Assembly (NCBI GenBank): GCA_938010435.1
Contig: CALLUS010000013.1
Location: forward strand, 1-64,000
Length of the DNA: 64,000 bases
From: an uncultured Rhizobiaceae group bacterium
GTDB taxonomy: Bacteria; Pseudomonadota; Alphaproteobacteria; Rhizobiales; Rhizobiaceae
Direction of reading: 5' to 3'
This document shows, in pieces, positions 62,484 through 64,000 of this stretch (positions are counted from its first letter, which is position 1; each line of letters opens with the position of its first letter). The position numbers were made by a program, and so were the translations under genes. Under the pieces are notes generated by a model. The model was not told the origin of the DNA, ran no database searches, and worked only from the letters and a program-made list of their open reading frames with translations.

Positions 62484-62783
62484 CTTTCAATACTTTTTTC
62501 ACTGCTAGTTTCGCATCAACAAATGCCACCTGTTCCTTCAGGTTCGACAACTTTGGGTGCCATGGGTGTTGTTTGTCAGACGATCAATTGTTCACGAGGC
62601 AATCGATTGTTAAAAGGTGCGGGTCTTCAAAAGACCCGCACCAATTTAACCATCTGGGTAGCTCTTTTGGTTTCAGGCTTGTTGTTATGCAGCAAATCAG
62701 TTATTCAATACATGGGCTTAGAAACCCTTTCCTTAGGCGGTCCACGCCACCTGATCTTGAATGGTCGAACGGCGTTTTTTTGT
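62484..62783. other. Intergenic region with a 12-pair hairpin
   Basis: About 300 bases with no accepted gene. GGTGCGGGTCTT (62616-62627) pairs perfectly with AAGACCCGCACC (62631-62642) around CAA. On the minus strand it is followed by TTTT, so it may terminate leftward transcription. The plus-strand frame through 62523-62870 has one hydrophobic stretch but lacks a ribosome site and is not accepted. Confidence 0.5.
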
Positions 62784-62937
62784 GCCCGCTTGCGGGCTTG
62801 CGGTCCTATAGGCCGGGAGGCCGGAGCGCATGTCCAAGGCGAAAGCCTAAAGGCTTCGGCGCTGTCCTAAGGCAGTTTCTAACTCCCGGCTTCGCGCAAT
62901 CCTGCGCGAAGTTGTTCCTTAGAAAGAACCTTAGGAG
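62784..62937 (+). ncRNA. Structured GC-rich 5' leader RNA candidate
   Basis: Plus-strand hairpins with known stable loops: GCCCG-CTTG-CGGGC (62784-62797), GGCC-GGGA-GGCC (62811-62822), AGGC-GAAA-GCCT (62837-62848) inside AGCGC/GCGCT (62825-62829, 62859-62863), and CTTCGCGCA/TGCGCGAAG (62890-62898, 62903-62911). CCTAAGG (62866-62872) can pair with CCTTAGG (62929-62935), covering the AGGAG site of the gene at 62944. GCCGGGAG (62812-62819) can alternatively pair with CTCCCGGC (62883-62890). The loops are stable types only on the plus strand. No known family is recognised. Confidence 0.5.
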
Positions 62938-62943
62938 ACAGAA

Positions 62944-63450
62944 ATGTCAGAACTACAAACAGAAACTTTTAGTACAGACACACTCAATGACGCTGTTTCA
63001 AAAGTGTTAGCATTGAACGACTTGGTCGGCACTGCGTTGGCACGAGATGGCATGAACGACAAAACCGAAAAAGATTTATGGTTGCTGTATAGTAGCCTGG
63101 GTCATCAACTTGAATGTGCCACCCAAGATGCCGTGGCGCATATTTCGAGCATGAATGATCAAATAAAATTCAGTGATGACGCTGCCAGCGAAAAGCGCCA
63201 AAGCGAAATCGAAGAATTCATGATCGAACAGGCACACATGATCAAAACCATGAATGTACTTTTGAGGAAATACGCTGACGGCGAAGTTGAAAAAGATACA
63301 GATCTTCGCGAAACCCACAAATGCATAGACGGCATGACTATGATGCAAAAACTGGCCAGGCTGGAACACAACACAATAAGGCATTGGCCAAAAAATAAGT
63401 CGCCTTTGTATCTGTTTCCAAAACCCCTACACGAAGTCAAAGCTGGGTAG
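62944..63450 (+). CDS. Orphan protein in the prophage-like element
   Basis: 168 residues, mostly helical and acidic, starting at ATG with AGGAG six bases upstream. Repeated helical stretches (LNDAVSKVLALNDLVGTALA, EIEEFMIEQAHMIKTMNVLL) suggest a helical bundle. No membrane segment, signal or known motif is seen; there are two cysteines (LECATQD, THKCIDG). Its expression may depend on the structured leader just upstream. Function unknown. Confidence 0.65.
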   Translation: MSELQTETFSTDTLNDAVSKVLALNDLVGTALARDGMNDKTEKDLWLLYSSLGHQLECATQDAVAHISSMNDQIKFSDDAASEKRQSEIEEFMIEQAHMIKTMNVLLRKYADGEVEKDTDLRETHKCIDGMTMMQKLARLEHNTIRHWPKNKSPLYLFPKPLHEVKAG

Positions 63451-63518
63451 TCTATCAAGTTTGGCGCGGATATCTCCGCGCCAAATGACAAGTCAGCATG
63501 TCAGGATGAATACTCAAA

Positions 63519-63824
63519 TTGCGACATTCAAACGCCAAAAGCTTTATTGTTGGTCACATTGTTCATCAATCTAACAAGCAAGGTGTGACAATTGCTGTTG
63601 CTATATCTCGGTTTCTGAACGCGCTCGATGCGCACACACTTGCTACTTATCTGCAAGATGCCGCTGATAGATTAGATTTGTATTCGATGCAGAGCGCATT
63701 GCCTACCAATCTCACAGAAGAAATTCTTTGTGACTGGGTCAGTAACCATCCATCTGTGCATCTTTGGAAGAATACATCGGTCCTCAATCTGACGTGCAAA
63801 AAATCGACCCAGCTTAAGATATGA
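63519..63824 (+). CDS. Possible small orphan protein
   Basis: 101 residues from TTG 63519. An AGGA site lies about 13 bases upstream, a long spacing. A helical middle (AVAISRFLNALDAHTLATYL QDA region) gives it a protein-like composition. No family recognised. The start is uncertain, and a short frame from ATG 63506 overlaps it. Confidence 0.4.
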   Translation: MRHSNAKSFIVGHIVHQSNKQGVTIAVAISRFLNALDAHTLATYLQDAADRLDLYSMQSALPTNLTEEILCDWVSNHPSVHLWKNTSVLNLTCKKSTQLKI

Positions 63825-63834
63825 GCAGTTCAAT

Positions 63835-64000
63835 ATGACAACGAAAAAGCAGCGGAAACTCACCAAGGCGAACCTACAGGCGAGGCGTAATATAACTTAT
63901 CATGTTGGCAACAAAGCAGAGCGCCTTGGGATCTCGATAACTAGGGCTGCACAAATCTTTAGAGCTGATGTGATAGCAAGCCAAACGTCCACACACTTGG
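63835..64000 (+). CDS. Start of an orphan gene running off the window
   Basis: An open frame from ATG 63835 continues for at least 55 codons to the edge. The N-terminus is strongly basic (TTKKQRKLTKANLQARR), then a mixed segment (HVGNKAERLGISITRAAQIF) that could be helical. No clear ribosome site. Not identified. Confidence 0.4.
   Translation, partial: MTTKKQRKLTKANLQARRNITYHVGNKAERLGISITRAAQIFRADVIASQTSTHL

Larger units (their letters stand above)
56894..64000. mobile_element. Prophage-like element adjacent to tRNA-Met (left part)
   Basis: From the 3' end of tRNA-Met to the window edge the genes are phage structural genes (minus) and orphans (plus). tRNA 3' ends are common integrase targets. 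No integrase, portal or terminase is seen in the visible part, and the second attachment copy, if present, lies beyond the window. The 216 bases between the tRNA and the tape-measure gene hold no recognisable gene. Confidence 0.7.

Noticed and set aside
62234-63010. 258-residue plus-strand frame across the HTH gene and the structured leader
   Set aside because: It runs opposite the HTH gene and overlaps the well-started gene at 62944 in another frame. Its composition (many Cys, Phe, Arg) is not protein-like.

Overview
The window reads as a chromosomal stretch of a marine-type alphaproteobacterium, most likely Hyphomicrobiales/Rhizobiales. The evidence is gene content rather than any rRNA: a ChpT phosphotransfer protein, a SciP (DUF1153) CtrA inhibitor and EipA (DUF1134), an EcfG-type stress promoter in front of rpoH, the serC-serA operon with a serC leader RNA, the tkt-gap-pgk-fba order, and zapA-6S RNA-5-FCL. 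Base composition is moderate. No closer taxonomic call is made.

Layout. 1-1.2 kb: tail of an unknown gene, then rpoH. 1.3-3.2 kb (minus): TPP riboswitch, permease and binding protein of a thiamine-precursor transporter with no ATPase beside them. 3.3-12.2 kb: acidic membrane protein, purA, DMT exporter (plus), serA, serC with leader RNA, and two outer-membrane barrels, the second preceded by a cluster of CtrA-type sites. 12.3-16.4 kb: chpT divergent from eipA, a coiled-coil membrane protein, a DUF2256 zinc-ribbon protein, and a copper pair (DUF2946-like plus PCuAC chaperone). 16.4-26.0 kb (minus): prpE, SGNH hydrolase, CoA transferase, fba, pgk, gap, tkt, with a tandem palindromic operator before gap. 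26.3-31.4 kb: DUF4164, zapA, 6S RNA, 5-FCL, YmdB-like phosphoesterase, HupE/UreJ, DUF4198, PqiA. 31.4-36.3 kb: FlbD-like HTH protein, sciP, DEAD-box helicase, di-heme peroxidase and a SEL1 protein with overlapping start codons. 36.5-42.6 kb: 1684-residue Ig-repeat autotransporter and a membrane LytTR regulator. 43.2-44.9 kb: decayed IS1182-family element.

44.9-52.9 kb is the most interesting metabolic block. One minus-strand operon encodes a flavin-dependent (SsuD-type) monooxygenase, an aldo/keto reductase, a flavin reductase and a complete TRAP transporter. Opposite lies a GntR regulator followed by a Gfo/Idh oxidoreductase. The three enzymes match the enzyme set of the oxygenative sulfoquinovose pathway (SmoC, SmoB, SmoA). 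The Gfo/Idh protein could be an NAD-dependent sulfoquinovosidase of the GH188 type. I therefore propose a sulfoquinovose or related organosulfonate utilisation locus with a TRAP importer instead of the usual ABC importer. This is inference from gene families and context.

52.9-56.9 kb: RTX repeat protein, mnmA and elongator tRNA-Met. From the tRNA 3' end to the window end lies a prophage-like element. On the minus strand it carries a short cassette of HTH/Mor-like regulator, capsid cement, major capsid, protease-like protein and tape measure, with no portal, terminase or tail-tube genes visible. On the plus strand are orphan genes. A highly structured GC-rich leader, in which the Shine-Dalgarno of the first orphan gene can be paired away, lies between the two.
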